Source: an uncultured Oscillospiraceae bacterium
Lineage (GTDB): Bacteria; Bacillota; Clostridia; Oscillospirales; Oscillospiraceae
Length of the DNA: 64,000 nt
Assembly (NCBI GenBank): GCA_934552825.1
Contig: CAKTEQ010000004.1
Coordinates: forward strand, 222,595-286,594
Direction of reading: 5' to 3'
Within the stretch, counting starts at the first letter, position 1; each line of letters opens with the position of its first letter. Under the pieces are notes generated by a model, which searched no databases, had not been told where the DNA came from, and saw nothing but the letters and a program-made list of their open reading frames with translations. This document shows, piece after piece, positions 7,630 through 16,667 of this stretch. Both the position numbers and the translations under genes were made by a program.

Positions 7630-7782
7630 ATGGAATTGAGTCATGTGAAAAAGACTGCGATGCAGGTCGCGCTGCTAGTTGCGGGAACCGCCATGCTGTG
7701 CTTCGGCGCATGGCGTGGCGAGGCGGCGATGGTGCTGAGCAAAGCGATCAAATTATGTCTGGAGTGTGTGGGCATTGGGTAA
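7630..7782 (+). CDS. CD1871A-like CXXC membrane mini-protein
   Basis: A 50-residue protein with one membrane segment (about residues 11-27) and a C-terminal CLEC motif ending CVGIG, the hallmark of the small CD1871A-type CXXC proteins. AAAGGG precedes the ATG at 7630. The end of the gene overlaps the start region of the next gene, an Fe-S membrane protein, in another frame. The CXXC pair would lie just after the membrane segment and could relay electrons or bind metal. The family has no proven function; the operon context suggests a role in the Msr electron chain. Confidence 0.8.
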   Translation: MELSHVKKTAMQVALLVAGTAMLCFGAWRGEAAMVLSKAIKLCLECVGIG

Positions 7783-8710
7783 GAAGTTTTCGGGCGTTTC
7801 AAAGACCATGACCCGCTTCCGGGGCTGGATACAGGCGGGCGCAGCTTTATTTACCAACCTGCACCTGCCGAATTTTCCAAAGGGCGGACTGTATCAAGGC
7901 TCTGGAAAGACCGTCTGCGTACCAGGGCTGAACTGCTACTCCTGCCCGGCTGCTTCCGGTGCCTGTCCCATCGGAGCGTTTCAGGCGGTAGTGGGGTCAT
8001 CCAAGTTCAGTTTTTCCTATTATATCACAGGATTTCTCATTTTGGTGGGGGTATTGCTGGGGCGCTTTATCTGCGGCTTTCTGTGTCCCTTTGGCTGGTT
8101 TCAGGAGCTGCTGCACAAGATCCCCACGAAGAAGCTCTCCACAAGGAAGCTGAAGCCGCTGCGATACCTTAAATATGCCGTTCTGCTGGTGATGGTATTC
8201 CTGCTGCCGGCGTTCCTTGTGAACGATGTGGGGATGGGCAACCCCTTTTTCTGCAAGTATCTCTGCCCCCAGGGCGTGCTGGAGGGGGCAGTCCCGCTGG
8301 CCCTTGCCAATTCCGGCATCCGGGCAGCTCTTGGCAGCCTGTTTACATGGAAATTCAGCATTCTGCTGGCGGTGATCGTGCTGAGCGTGTTGTTCTACCG
8401 GCCCTTCTGCAAGTGGCTCTGTCCACTGGGCGCATTCTATGCGCTGTTCAACAGGGTGTCCCTGCTCCATATGAAGGTGGACAAGAACAAGTGCGTCTCC
8501 TGCGGAAAATGCTACATGGCCTGCAAGATGGATGTTGATGTGACAAAAACGCCAAACCATACCGAGTGCATCCGCTGCGGGATGTGCATACGTGCCTGTC
8601 CGACCAACGCCGTGCGTTTCCGCTACGGTTTTGGAGACGGTAAAGATAAATTAGAGACGGCGGAAATTCTGCAGAAAAACAACAGCAACAAGGAGGAACA
8701 AAACGGATGA
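7766..8710 (+). CDS. NapH/NosR/YccM-like membrane protein with two 4Fe-4S motifs
   Basis: A 314-residue polytopic protein. Several membrane segments carry paired cysteines in CGFLCPFGW, CKYLCPQG and CKWLCPLG, the repeated CxxxCP pattern of the NapH/NosR/CcoG superfamily. The cytoplasmic C-terminus (about 240-295) has two ferredoxin motifs, CVSCGKCYMAC and CIRCGMCIRACP. The GTG at 7766 has GGAG just upstream and overlaps the preceding gene; a TTG at 7775 is an alternative. It overlaps the thioredoxin lipoprotein gene by four bases. NapH-type proteins pass electrons across or along the membrane, so here it probably feeds the external thioredoxin and MsrAB. This is inferred from context. Confidence 0.88.
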   Translation: MWALGKKFSGVSKTMTRFRGWIQAGAALFTNLHLPNFPKGGLYQGSGKTVCVPGLNCYSCPAASGACPIGAFQAVVGSSKFSFSYYITGFLILVGVLLGRFICGFLCPFGWFQELLHKIPTKKLSTRKLKPLRYLKYAVLLVMVFLLPAFLVNDVGMGNPFFCKYLCPQGVLEGAVPLALANSGIRAALGSLFTWKFSILLAVIVLSVLFYRPFCKWLCPLGAFYALFNRVSLLHMKVDKNKCVSCGKCYMACKMDVDVTKTPNHTECIRCGMCIRACPTNAVRFRYGFGDGKDKLETAEILQKNNSNKEEQNG

Positions 8711-9657
8711 ATAGAATGAATACTGCCAGCAGGTTGCTGGCGCTGCTGCTTATTGTTCTGATGATGCTGTCCCTGGCGGCCTGCGGCGCAAAGGGCAGCG
8801 ACAAAATGGATGAAATGAGCAGCGAACCGAAAAACGCCGAGGAAGCGGCTGCCATGCACAAAGACCTGATGGAACAGGAAAACGCGATTCTCTCAGAAAA
8901 CACAGCGTTGTGGGAAAAGGTATTCATGGCAGCCGACAAGGGCATGACTATGCAGGAGGACGGCAAGAACTACGGCGAGTTCCTACTGGACACCATCGAA
9001 GGTTCCAAGGACCAGTTTACGGAGGCTGAACTGAAGCTGCTCAAGGAGGAAGCAGCGAAGATACGCGAAATTGAAAACAAGTTGACCATACTTGAGGAAA
9101 AATACCCCGAAGCGGCACAGGAATCCTTGGATGGCGATATGAGCATGCCAGCGGGCAGCGACATGAGCACACCGCCCGATGATGGCAGTATGCAGAAATT
9201 CCCCTCCTTTGAAGGCAGGGATTTGGATGGGAACACGGTGAAGAGCGACGAGCTTTTTTCCGAAAATGCCGTCACCGTGGTGAATTTCTGGTTCACCACC
9301 TGCAGCCCCTGCGTGGGCGAGCTTGCCGATCTGGATGCCCTGAATAAGGAGCTTGCGGAGAAAGGCGGCGCGCTCATCGGCGTTAACGCCTTCACACTAG
9401 ATGGCGATGAAGCGGCAATCTCGGAGGCGAAGGATGTGCTGATGAAGAAAGGCGCGACCTATCAGAATGTATATTTTGACTCTGACGGCGAGGCGGGAAA
9501 GTTTACCACCAACATCTTTGCCTATCCCACCACCTATGTAGTTGACCGCAGCGGCAACATCGTGGGAGATCCCATCGTAGGCGCTGTCACGGAAAAAAAG
9601 CAAGCTGAGACACTGCAAAAGCTCATCGACCAGGCTCTCGCCGCCGACTTGGGCTGA
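8707..9657 (+). CDS. TlpA-type thioredoxin lipoprotein
   Basis: A 316-residue exported protein. A signal peptide ends in lipobox LAAC (C26). An acidic, Met-rich helical stretch covers about 30-160, and a TlpA/AhpC-TSA domain about 165-316 has the redox-active pair C199-S-P-C202 in WFTTCSPC and a cis-proline region AYPTTYVVD. It should be anchored outside the membrane and reduce a partner, most likely the MsrAB lipoprotein encoded next. The ATG overlaps the stop of the Fe-S protein gene. The N-terminal extension is unusual and may be a tether or scaffold. Confidence 0.92.
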   Translation: MNRMNTASRLLALLLIVLMMLSLAACGAKGSDKMDEMSSEPKNAEEAAAMHKDLMEQENAILSENTALWEKVFMAADKGMTMQEDGKNYGEFLLDTIEGSKDQFTEAELKLLKEEAAKIREIENKLTILEEKYPEAAQESLDGDMSMPAGSDMSTPPDDGSMQKFPSFEGRDLDGNTVKSDELFSENAVTVVNFWFTTCSPCVGELADLDALNKELAEKGGALIGVNAFTLDGDEAAISEAKDVLMKKGATYQNVYFDSDGEAGKFTTNIFAYPTTYVVDRSGNIVGDPIVGAVTEKKQAETLQKLIDQALAADLG

Positions 9658-9694
9658 CAAACAGCTTTATCCTTTCAGGAAGGAGGAAAACACC

Positions 9695-10807
9695 ATGTAT
9701 CGGAGAGCATTGCTGCTTCTACTTACTGCGGTAATACTGCTGAGCGGCTGTGCTGCCGGGCAGAAAAATACGCCGCAGAAAGCGGAAGTGAATGAAATTT
9801 GTGGGCAACCCTCTGATATATCCGGTGAGGAGCGCGTGTATATGGACACCACGGAAAACGTCATCTATCTGGCTGGTGGCTGCTTCTGGGGACTGGAACA
9901 GTTGATGCAGTCCATCCCCGGTGTCCTTGACGCCGAGAACGGTTACGCCAACGGCAGCTGTGAGGCGGACGCCGACTACCGGACCGTCTGTAAGGGAAAC
10001 ACCGGTTTTCAGGAGACCGTGCGGGTGGAGTACGATCCCGAGCAGGTGAGCCTTGACGCCCTGCTGCTGACCTACTTTTATGTGATCGACCCCACAGTGG
10101 AGAACCGGCAGGGCAACGACTTGGGAAGCCAGTACCAGACCGGGGTTTACTACACCAACGACAATGCCAAAGAGACAGTGGAGCGCATCGCGGAGATTGA
10201 GCGTGGCCGCAGCGAAAAATTCTTCGTGGAAATCGGTCCGCTGAAAAACTACTATCCCGCCGAGGAGTACCACCAAAACTATCTGGAAAAAAATCCGAAC
10301 GGCTACTGCCATATACCCAAAGCAGAGATGGAGCTGTTCTCCAAGCTTCGCATCGATCCGGGCGATTACAAAAAGCCCGCGGAGGAGTCCATCCGTGACA
10401 AGCTGACGGAAGAGCAGTACCACGTCACCCAGGAGGGCGGTACGGAGCGCGCCTTTACCGGTGAGTTCTGGAACCAGTTCGAGAAGGGTATCTATGTGGA
10501 TATCGTCACCGGTGAGCCGCTCTTTTCTTCCACAGACAAGTTCGAGAGCAGCTGCGGCTGGCCGGCCTTCAGCAAGCCCATTGAGAAGCCGGCCGTAGTG
10601 GAGCTGGAAGACCTGAGCCATGGGATGCGCCGCACGGAGGTCAGAAGCCGTGCGGGAGACTCTCATCTCGGTCATGTATTCACCGGTGATCCGGAATCCC
10701 CCGGCGGCGTGCGCTACTGCATAAACAGTGCGTCTCTCCGCTTTGTGCCTTATGCAAAAATGGAAGCAGAGGGGTATGGCTATCTTCTTTACCTGTTTGA
10801 GGAATGA
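9695..10807 (+). CDS. msrAB: Lipoprotein fusion of peptide-methionine sulfoxide reductases MsrA and MsrB
   Basis: A 370-residue bifunctional enzyme. A signal peptide with lipobox LSGC (C19) places it on the outer face of the membrane. The MsrA domain (about 55-215) has the catalytic C63 in GGCFWG and reduces S-sulfoxides. The MsrB domain (about 225-365) has [18 protein letters not shown] and the catalytic C342 in RYCINSASL and reduces R-sulfoxides. The Zn-binding CxxC pairs of many MsrBs are not seen. GGAGG precedes the ATG. It is the last gene of the operon and the likely terminal electron acceptor of the preceding redox proteins. Confidence 0.96.
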   Translation: MYRRALLLLLTAVILLSGCAAGQKNTPQKAEVNEICGQPSDISGEERVYMDTTENVIYLAGGCFWGLEQLMQSIPGVLDAENGYANGSCEADADYRTVCKGNTGFQETVRVEYDPEQVSLDALLLTYFYVIDPTVENRQGNDLGSQYQTGVYYTNDNAKETVERIAEIERGRSEKFFVEIGPLKNYYPAEEYHQNYLEKNPNGYCHIPKAEMELFSKLRIDPGDYKKPAEESIRDKLTEEQYHVTQEGGTERAFTGEFWNQFEKGIYVDIVTGEPLFSSTDKFESSCGWPAFSKPIEKPAVVELEDLSHGMRRTEVRSRAGDSHLGHVFTGDPESPGGVRYCINSASLRFVPYAKMEAEGYGYLLYLFEE

Positions 10808-10832
10808 AGTCCCAAAAATCGCAAATAATTAA

Positions 10833-10874
10833 CAGTGCACTCGAACCAAAACGGCCGGGTGCACTGCTTTTGTA
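10833..10874 (+). terminator. Terminator of the Msr operon
   Basis: CAGTGCAC (10833-10840) pairs with GTGCACTG (10859-10866) across an 18-base loop, followed by CTTTTGT. Confidence 0.7.
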
Positions 10875-10886
10875 CAGCAATTTATC

Positions 10887-11501
10887 TTATTCAAACAGTG
10901 CTTCCAGATAGCCGCAAAGGGAAGATGTCAGTTTTCCAATGTCGGCGTCGGAGGTATTCACGAGAAGGTCGTAGTTTTCCCGCGCACCCCATTTTTGTCC
11001 GCTGAAGAAAGCATAATACTTTGCGCGGTTGCGGTCGATCTCCGTGATCCGTTTCCTCATCTGTGCTTCGGTCAGTTTTTCGCCCTCCAGACGGCGCTCC
11101 ATGCAGCGTTTGACCTTGCTCGGCATGTCTGCATAGGCAAAAATGCGCACAGGCTTCTGTTCACGGAGAACATAATCCGCGCAGCGCCCGACGATGACGC
11201 AGTCGGACTTGCAAGCCAGCTCGCGAAGCAGTTCATGCTGCTTCGTGTAGATGGAAATATCCGGATAGAATGCGGGTTCTGATGTCGGATAAAAACTGTG
11301 TCCGGTATGGATGGGGAAATGCATAATGGGGCGCATTTCCTCAATCCGGCGGATATACTCCTCAGACAGTGTGGTTCTTTTTGCAATCTCTGTTATGATC
11401 TCCTGATCGTAGTAGGCGATCTGCAGCTTTTCCGCGATTCTTCGGCCAAGCTCACGGCCGCCGCTGCCGAATTCGCGTCCGATTGTGATGATCCGTTTCA
11501 T
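10887..11501 (-). CDS. Cytidylate kinase-like (AAA_26) family protein
   Basis: A 204-residue P-loop protein. The nucleotide-binding motif GREFGSGGRELGRR is near residue 8, and later IVGRCADYVL and a LID-like region of arginines (KRCMERRLEG). This is the cytidylate-kinase-like branch common in Clostridia and distinct from the essential Cmk, so the true substrate is uncertain. The ATG at 11501 follows AAGGAG at 6 bases; the longer open frame to 11603 has no site. It stands alone, convergent with the Msr operon. Confidence 0.85.
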   Translation of the reverse strand: MKRIITIGREFGSGGRELGRRIAEKLQIAYYDQEIITEIAKRTTLSEEYIRRIEEMRPIMHFPIHTGHSFYPTSEPAFYPDISIYTKQHELLRELACKSDCVIVGRCADYVLREQKPVRIFAYADMPSKVKRCMERRLEGEKLTEAQMRKRITEIDRNRAKYYAFFSGQKWGARENYDLLVNTSDADIGKLTSSLCGYLEALFE

Positions 11502-11603
11502 ATCGTGCTCCTTTCCGGCAAAGCCTATCAGGTGAGGTTGTAATGGCTGCGTATAAGTGAGAGTCGAAATAGGATTAATCAACGGGCGAATGCAAGCGTT
11601 CAA

Positions 11604-12008
11604 AAGATCTCGTTCTCTTAATTTAATTGTATCATGGGATGCGTATTGATGGCAACCGGAGCCTCAGATCATATCAATAGCATGTCTCCACAAAATCATG
11701 CTCAGTATATCGCTCGGCTCAAATTCTGTATAAGTGCATTTTCTATTCCGCAGTCGAAAGCAGAATCATTGATTTCTGCTTCAAGGCCGCACTCCGCACT
11801 CCCCATTTCACCAAGAGGTAACCTTTCAGATCATCAAAAAATCCTCGAAAAGCGAGTGGCTTTCAGGGATTTTTTGTGTTTCTTATAGCGCTAACAATAT
11901 TATTATATGCCAAGATGTGCGCTGGGGTCAATAGTCTGCATATGTATTATTCACATTTTTGTAGCTCTGCATAGTTTGATATATGTCTGTTTTGTACAAT
12001 TTTTATCT
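11604..12008. other. Gene-free stretch
   Basis: No ORF with a ribosome binding site was found. One hairpin (AAAAAATCC pairing with GGATTTTTT, about 11837-11876) with T-rich flanks could terminate transcription. The rest is AT-rich and featureless by eye. Confidence 0.4.
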
Positions 12009-12038
12009 TGTTTTACCAATAACAATTTGGTATTATAT
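12009..12038 (+). promoter_or_regulatory. Promoter of the putative structured RNA
   Basis: TTGTTT (12009-12014), a 16-base spacer and TATTAT (12031-12036), or TTATAT two bases later with 18. It faces a gene-free, hairpin-rich interval that ends in a strong terminator. Confidence 0.55.
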
Positions 12039-12042
12039 AGAC

Positions 12043-12334
12043 GAAGAAGGGGTGAGTCCAATGTACAGATAGGAAACTCCGGATAAAGAAGCATCCGGAG
12101 GAAACAGGCGCAGCGGCATTGCGCAGCACTCTCGAATGCTTGTCAGCACATACGACGTTTTACCGTGCCGGATCGGCGCGTTTATATAGAGAGAGTGTGT
12201 TTAGGGAACTAAATGTCAAAATGCCAGTGTCCTGATTTTAAAGAAAGAGAGGTAACCAAGTGATGTTAGATAATAAGAGTTCAAAATAGCCCTTGACTGA
12301 TGTGCTGAAACGCCGCAGTCAAGGGCTATTTTTT
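12043..12334 (+). ncRNA. Putative stand-alone structured RNA with its own promoter and terminator
   Basis: About 290 bases with no ORF of note but several strong helices. CTCCGGAT pairs with ATCCGGAG around 12077-12100, GCGCA with TGCGC around 12109-12125, and CACTCTC with GAGAGTG across about 12128-12201. The 5' part (AAGGGGTGAGTCCAATG) is purine-rich and looks conserved in style. Only an 8-codon ORF (12263-12289) preceded by GAGAGG is present, ending inside the terminator. Downstream is a gene on the opposite strand, so this is not a riboswitch for a neighbour. The class is not identified; large clostridial RNAs such as the raiA motif are candidates to test. Confidence 0.5.
12283..12334 (+). 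terminator. Strong terminator of the putative RNA
   Basis: A 17-bp perfect stem (12283-12299 with 12316-12332) with core AGCCCTTGACTG and a T-run. On the minus strand the A-rich flank also allows use after the superoxide reductase gene. Confidence 0.9.
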
Positions 12335-12375
12335 ATGCAAAGAGTCCCCGGTATCATGCTCCGGGGACTCTCGTT

Positions 12376-12750
12376 TTACTTTTTCCAAAGGGAGTGGAGA
12401 TTGCAGTAAGCGAATACCGCTTCGGGCTTTTCGTACGGAGCCAGCGCAAAAACAGTCTCCGGCTTCTCACCCGGCTTTAGATATCTCAGCTGACCGCCCA
12501 TATTAGTCTGGAGATATACCCACTGAATGTAGTGCTCAGGGACCATGGGATGCTCTGCTTCCCCAATTCTGACGCTGACAGTGCCGTTCTCCTCAGCCCA
12601 TACAGGTACATGCTTCTCAAGGGAAGCGTCTGACGTCCCGGGGACAAGCTCCTTCATCTTCTCACCGCAGCACATGACAGGCACGCCCTTGTCGTCGATC
12701 TTCGTGATAATGTTGCCGCAATGTTCACATATATAAAATTTCTGTTCCAT
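12376..12750 (-). CDS. dfx: Desulfoferrodoxin (superoxide reductase)
   Basis: A 124-residue two-iron superoxide reductase, which reduces superoxide to peroxide without making oxygen. The N-terminal desulforedoxin site uses C8, C11, C27 and C28 (CEHC and MCCGEK). The C-terminal catalytic Fe site uses His residues in EKHVPV and PEHYIQW plus Cys and His in YCNLHSLW. The length is normal for the family. AGGAGG precedes the ATG. It is a stand-alone gene, consistent with an obligate anaerobe. Confidence 0.96.
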   Translation of the reverse strand: MEQKFYICEHCGNIITKIDDKGVPVMCCGEKMKELVPGTSDASLEKHVPVWAEENGTVSVRIGEAEHPMVPEHYIQWVYLQTNMGGQLRYLKPGEKPETVFALAPYEKPEAVFAYCNLHSLWKK

Positions 12751-12847
12751 GATTTATCCTCCTGAATATTTATCTCTGTTTTATGTTTTTATGATAACAC
12801 ATACTGATGTCCGCGTATGTAACTCAGTCTCATTAGCTGCAAATTTC

Positions 12848-12876
12848 TTGTATTTTTCCGAGAGAAGTGCTATTAT
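12848..12876 (+). promoter_or_regulatory. Promoter of the small membrane protein gene
   Basis: TTGTAT (12848-12853), a 17-base spacer and TATTAT (12871-12876). Confidence 0.7.
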
Positions 12877-12908
12877 TGCCACAAAGCGTCAATAATTGGA
12901 GGTATATG

Positions 12909-13148
12909 ATGGATTTTCTCAGAAATCTCTTTCCCTTCTCATTCAGGGAATTCAACACCCAGTCATTTGTCATAACGATAATCATGTATGTCGTACTCGG
13001 CATCGTTGGGGGTACAGTCGCGTGGCTCATCGGTATCATCCCACTTTTCGGCTTCATTATCAAGTATATTCTTGACGTTGCCGTCGGGCTCTATGTCCTG
13101 CTGGGGATAATATTCGCCTGCCTTGTCTACGGGAAAGTAATGTATTGA
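12909..13148 (+). CDS. Small hydrophobic membrane protein, unknown function
   Basis: A 79-residue protein with two clear membrane segments (about 20-41 and 46-72). The sequence IIKYILDVAVGLYVLLGIIF suggests a compact integral protein. GGAGG lies 6 bases before the ATG at 12909; the in-frame ATG at 12906 is too close. It has its own good promoter and terminator and no operon partner. I do not recognise the family. Confidence 0.75.
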   Translation: MDFLRNLFPFSFREFNTQSFVITIIMYVVLGIVGGTVAWLIGIIPLFGFIIKYILDVAVGLYVLLGIIFACLVYGKVMY

Positions 13149-13157
13149 GTCTGAAAT

Positions 13158-13196
13158 AAAACGGGTCCGCATTTATCTGGTGCGGACCCGTTTTCT
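13158..13196. terminator. Bidirectional terminator
   Basis: AAAACGGGTCCGCA (13158-13171) pairs perfectly with TGCGGACCCGTTTT (13181-13194). It lies between convergent genes and has T-runs on both strands. Confidence 0.92.
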
Positions 13197-13197
13197 G

Positions 13198-15960
13198 TTA
13201 GTCATTCGCCTTCATAGCCTCCACCATATCCACCTTACGTATCTGCCGGCGCATTATGCAGTTCACAAGGATCGTGAACACCACGGATATCAGCAGCGCG
13301 AAAGCGTAGCTGCGGGGATAAATATTTCTCCCGAACATTACCATGTCCACTTCTACTGTGCGCACCACATAGGAGTGCAGCCAGATACCTATGAAGAGCC
13401 CCATAACGGCGCCGATAAAGCTGAGGGTGTTCGTCTCCCTGAAAATATATCTCTCCACTTCCCCCTCATGGAATCCCAGAACCCGTATAGTTGCCAGTTC
13501 CTTGCGGCGCTCACAGATATTTACGTTTGTGAGGTTATACAGTACCACGATACACAGCAGCCCCGCCGCCAGTATCAGCACCAGCACAACGCCGTCTATG
13601 CTCTTTATGGAATCGCTGAAGTTCTCCCTAAGCGTCTGGGAAGAGCTTGCATACACAACTCCGGAGCACTCCATAAGCTCTGTTGTCATATCGTCGCCCT
13701 GTGCGCCCTCGGCAAGTCGGCAAAGGAGCATCTTCATCTCAGGCTTATCGCCGAACGCCGCCCTGTAAGTCTCCTGGGAGATATACGCATAGGACGCCAG
13801 ATAGTTCTCCGTGATGCCCGCTACACGCACCTCGCCGTGAACACCGTCCGCATTCTCCAGCGTTACCGTGTCCCCGGCTTTTACTCCGAGCTGCTCGCAT
13901 AGCTTTTCCGTAAGCACCGCCCCCTCAGCCGGGAAAGGTACGCTCTCCCCGCTTTTTCGGTCCCTAAGGGTTATGAATTCACTGAAATGCTCACTATCTG
14001 CGGGTACGCAGATCGTTATCTTCTCGCTGTTTTTTCCCTCGGATGCCTTGCCGCTCTCCTCGTCGCAGACGGTCCAGCTCGATATCTGTTCCGTATCCGC
14101 CAGGCGTGCCTTAAGCTGTTCGTCCTGCGCCGGTGCCTCGGCGCTGTCCAATATGGCGCTCACCTCGTACCGGTATATCTCACCGAACTGCTTATCAACT
14201 ATATCGTTCACCGAGTCTCTTATCCCGAAACCCGTGAGAAGCAGCGCGCTGCACCCCGCTACGCCTATCACCGTCATGAAAAAGCGCTTCTTGTACCTGA
14301 AAAGATTGCGGCAGGTGACCTTATGGGTGAAGGAAAGGCGCTTCCAGACGAATGGTATATGCTCGATCCAGATGCGTTTCCCCGCGGCAGGCGCCTTAGG
14401 CTGCATGAGCTCCGCCGGGCACGCCCTAAACTCGCTCCAGCACACCCACAGCGTGGCAAGAAGTATGCTGCACACCGTAACAGGTGCCACCCACGCCGCG
14501 ATATTCAGCCTGAAGGGTGTTTCCGTCTCCGGCACTGTGAACATCATTCCGTAAGCCGAGCTTATCGCCTTCGGAAACAGTCTGAAGCCCACAGCAAAGC
14601 CCAGAGCGCAGCCCAGCACAGATGAAAAGAGGCTATACAGAATATACTCTCCCAGGACCTGGCCGTTAGTATAGCCGAGGGCCTTGAGCGTGCCTATCTG
14701 TCCGCGGTTTTCCTCTACCAGGCGCGTCATTGTGGTCAGCGCCACGAGCAGCGCCACAAGGAAGAAGAACACCGGGAATATCTTCGACAAGGCGGCGACC
14801 TTGCCCACGTTGCTGTCGTATGCGGAATAGCCCGAGGCATCGCTTCTTGTGCGTATGACCCACGCCGCCTGCGGCATATCCTCGATGGCCTTCTCGCTCT
14901 CGTCCACGCTCGCCTCTATACCCGCAAGCACCGTCTCCGGGTCCTCTTTCCCCATATTCATGAGGCTCTCCTGCACGAGCGTCCCTGTTTCTTCAAGGAG
15001 TGCACCAAGCTCCGGGGAAGATTTTCCGACAATGGCCGCCGCGGCGGAGTTCTCCCGCAGCCGCGTCGCCGTATCCTGCGCGAGCGCCTGCTGCACCTGC
15101 GCTGTCCCGCCGAGAGTACCGGCGTATTCCCTGAGTTCGTCCAACTGCTCCCGCGCCTGAGCCTTTACCTGCTCCGTGCGTATAGGCGCCCGCTCTTCAC
15201 CAAGCGCCTCAAACTCCGGGACAGCTTCGTCCACAAGATTCCTGTATTCATCGTCAAAGGTATTCATGGTGGCCGCGCCCTTAAGAGTCACGAATATATC
15301 CGTGTAATAATCAAATTTAAAATATCCCTCCAGGACGAATACGTCCACGGATATCCTCCCCGAGCCCGCGGTGCTCGCCTCCTGAGTAACGCTTATGCTC
15401 ATGGGGCTTTCTACAAATCCGACCACCGTGAGCTCCTCGGCGGCTATACTGTCCTTTATATCGTCATAGCTGCTGTCCTCCCGATATACCGTCAGCTTGT
15501 CGCCTATCTCGATGCTCCCGTCAAAGTATCGCCCGGAGGTGGTCTGGATCACACATTCATCTGTGCTCTGCGGCAGCATCCCCTGGGTGAGCTTCACCTT
15601 GTTGAGTACGCTCTCCCCGCTTTCCGGAAGGATGGCGTAGACCCGGGAGGTGTGTGTCCCCTCCGCCTTGTCCATAAGGACCAGGTCCATCACCCGCGCC
15701 CCCTGGGCGCATTGAGTCCGCCCCAACGCCTCGACCGCATCCACGTCCTCTTCTGTAAATCCCATAGTGGATTTTACGTCGAGGTCGTACCAGTCGTAGT
15801 CGTCCATGTATTTGTCCGCCGTGGCGTACATGTCCGGTGATGTTGCGGCGAGGCCCGCCATGAATCCGGAGCCCAGAGCGACGATGAACAGGATGGACAG
15901 AAAACGGTTCAGGCTCCCCCGCACGTCCCTGAGTATATTCTTTCTCCTTGTCCTTTTCAT
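13198..15960 (-). CDS. FtsX-like ABC transporter permease
   Basis: A 920-residue permease. One N-terminal membrane helix (about 20-40) is followed by a large extracytoplasmic domain with a coiled-coil stretch (about 255-360). A three-helix FtsX domain (about 385-490), a second extracytoplasmic domain and a second FtsX domain (about 780-905) complete it. This is the long two-FtsX-domain type found in Firmicutes exporters and lipoprotein or peptide efflux systems. It starts one base after the stop of the ATPase gene, and a lipase-like lipoprotein gene precedes both. The cargo is unknown. Confidence 0.9.
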   Translation of the reverse strand: MKRTRRKNILRDVRGSLNRFLSILFIVALGSGFMAGLAATSPDMYATADKYMDDYDWYDLDVKSTMGFTEEDVDAVEALGRTQCAQGARVMDLVLMDKAEGTHTSRVYAILPESGESVLNKVKLTQGMLPQSTDECVIQTTSGRYFDGSIEIGDKLTVYREDSSYDDIKDSIAAEELTVVGFVESPMSISVTQEASTAGSGRISVDVFVLEGYFKFDYYTDIFVTLKGAATMNTFDDEYRNLVDEAVPEFEALGEERAPIRTEQVKAQAREQLDELREYAGTLGGTAQVQQALAQDTATRLRENSAAAAIVGKSSPELGALLEETGTLVQESLMNMGKEDPETVLAGIEASVDESEKAIEDMPQAAWVIRTRSDASGYSAYDSNVGKVAALSKIFPVFFFLVALLVALTTMTRLVEENRGQIGTLKALGYTNGQVLGEYILYSLFSSVLGCALGFAVGFRLFPKAISSAYGMMFTVPETETPFRLNIAAWVAPVTVCSILLATLWVCWSEFRACPAELMQPKAPAAGKRIWIEHIPFVWKRLSFTHKVTCRNLFRYKKRFFMTVIGVAGCSALLLTGFGIRDSVNDIVDKQFGEIYRYEVSAILDSAEAPAQDEQLKARLADTEQISSWTVCDEESGKASEGKNSEKITICVPADSEHFSEFITLRDRKSGESVPFPAEGAVLTEKLCEQLGVKAGDTVTLENADGVHGEVRVAGITENYLASYAYISQETYRAAFGDKPEMKMLLCRLAEGAQGDDMTTELMECSGVVYASSSQTLRENFSDSIKSIDGVVLVLILAAGLLCIVVLYNLTNVNICERRKELATIRVLGFHEGEVERYIFRETNTLSFIGAVMGLFIGIWLHSYVVRTVEVDMVMFGRNIYPRSYAFALLISVVFTILVNCIMRRQIRKVDMVEAMKAND

Positions 15961-15961
15961 G

Positions 15962-16663
15962 TCACCACTCTATCCTCTCGACACTCATTGGCTCGCTGTT
16001 CACCTCGACGGAGGTCGCCTGCCCGTTCTTCACCCTTATCACCCTGTCCGCTATCTGGGTGAGAGCGCTGTTGTGGGTTATGATAACCACCGTCTTTCCA
16101 GTACTGCGGCAGGTGTCCTGAAGGAGCTTGAGCACCGCTTTACCCGTGTTGTAATCCAGCGCGCCTGTGGGCTCGTCGCAGAGTATCATCTTTGGATTTT
16201 TCGCCAGTGCCCTGGCTATGGACACGCGCTGCTGCTCGCCGCCGGAGAGCTGAGCCGGGAAATTCTGCATCCTGTCACCCAGTCCCACCTGGCGGAGAAC
16301 TTCCCGGGCATCGAGGCTGTCCCTGCATATCTCCGCAGCCAGCTCCACGTTTTCCTCCGCCGTCAGGTTCTGCACCAGATTATAAAACTGGAACACGAAC
16401 CCCACGTCAGTGCGCCGGTAATCCGTCAGCTCACGGTCGTTCAGAGCGCTTATCTCACGTCCTGCCAGAAATACCTTCCCCCTTGTGGCGCTGTCCATGC
16501 CCCCAAGGATATTCAGCAGCGTCGTTTTCCCCGCACCGCTGGGTCCGACTATCACGCACAGCTCTCCCTGCTCAATAGTGAAAGTGATTTCGTCCAGCGC
16601 CCGTATCTCGCTCTCTCCGCTCTTATATATTTTGCAGACCTTGTCGAATTCGATATAAGCCAT
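15962..16663 (-). CDS. ABC transporter ATP-binding protein (MacB/LolD type)
   Basis: A 233-residue ATPase. Walker [10 protein letters not shown] is about residue 38, the Q-loop is in FVFQFYNLV, the signature is LSGGEQQR, Walker B is [12 protein letters not shown] and the switch His is in ITHNS. The sequence matches the MacB/LolD family that energises FtsX-type permeases. GGAGG lies 7 bases before the ATG at 16663, four bases after the lipase gene ends, and the permease follows after one base. Confidence 0.95.
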   Translation of the reverse strand: MAYIEFDKVCKIYKSGESEIRALDEITFTIEQGELCVIVGPSGAGKTTLLNILGGMDSATRGKVFLAGREISALNDRELTDYRRTDVGFVFQFYNLVQNLTAEENVELAAEICRDSLDAREVLRQVGLGDRMQNFPAQLSGGEQQRVSIARALAKNPKMILCDEPTGALDYNTGKAVLKLLQDTCRSTGKTVVIITHNSALTQIADRVIRVKNGQATSVEVNSEPMSVERIEW

Positions 16664-16667
16664 TTTC

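Noticed and set aside
7602..7811. 69-codon frame overlapping the start of the Msr operon
   Set aside because: The adjacent frame encodes the CXXC mini-protein with an SD and a recognisable C-terminus; this frame does not.
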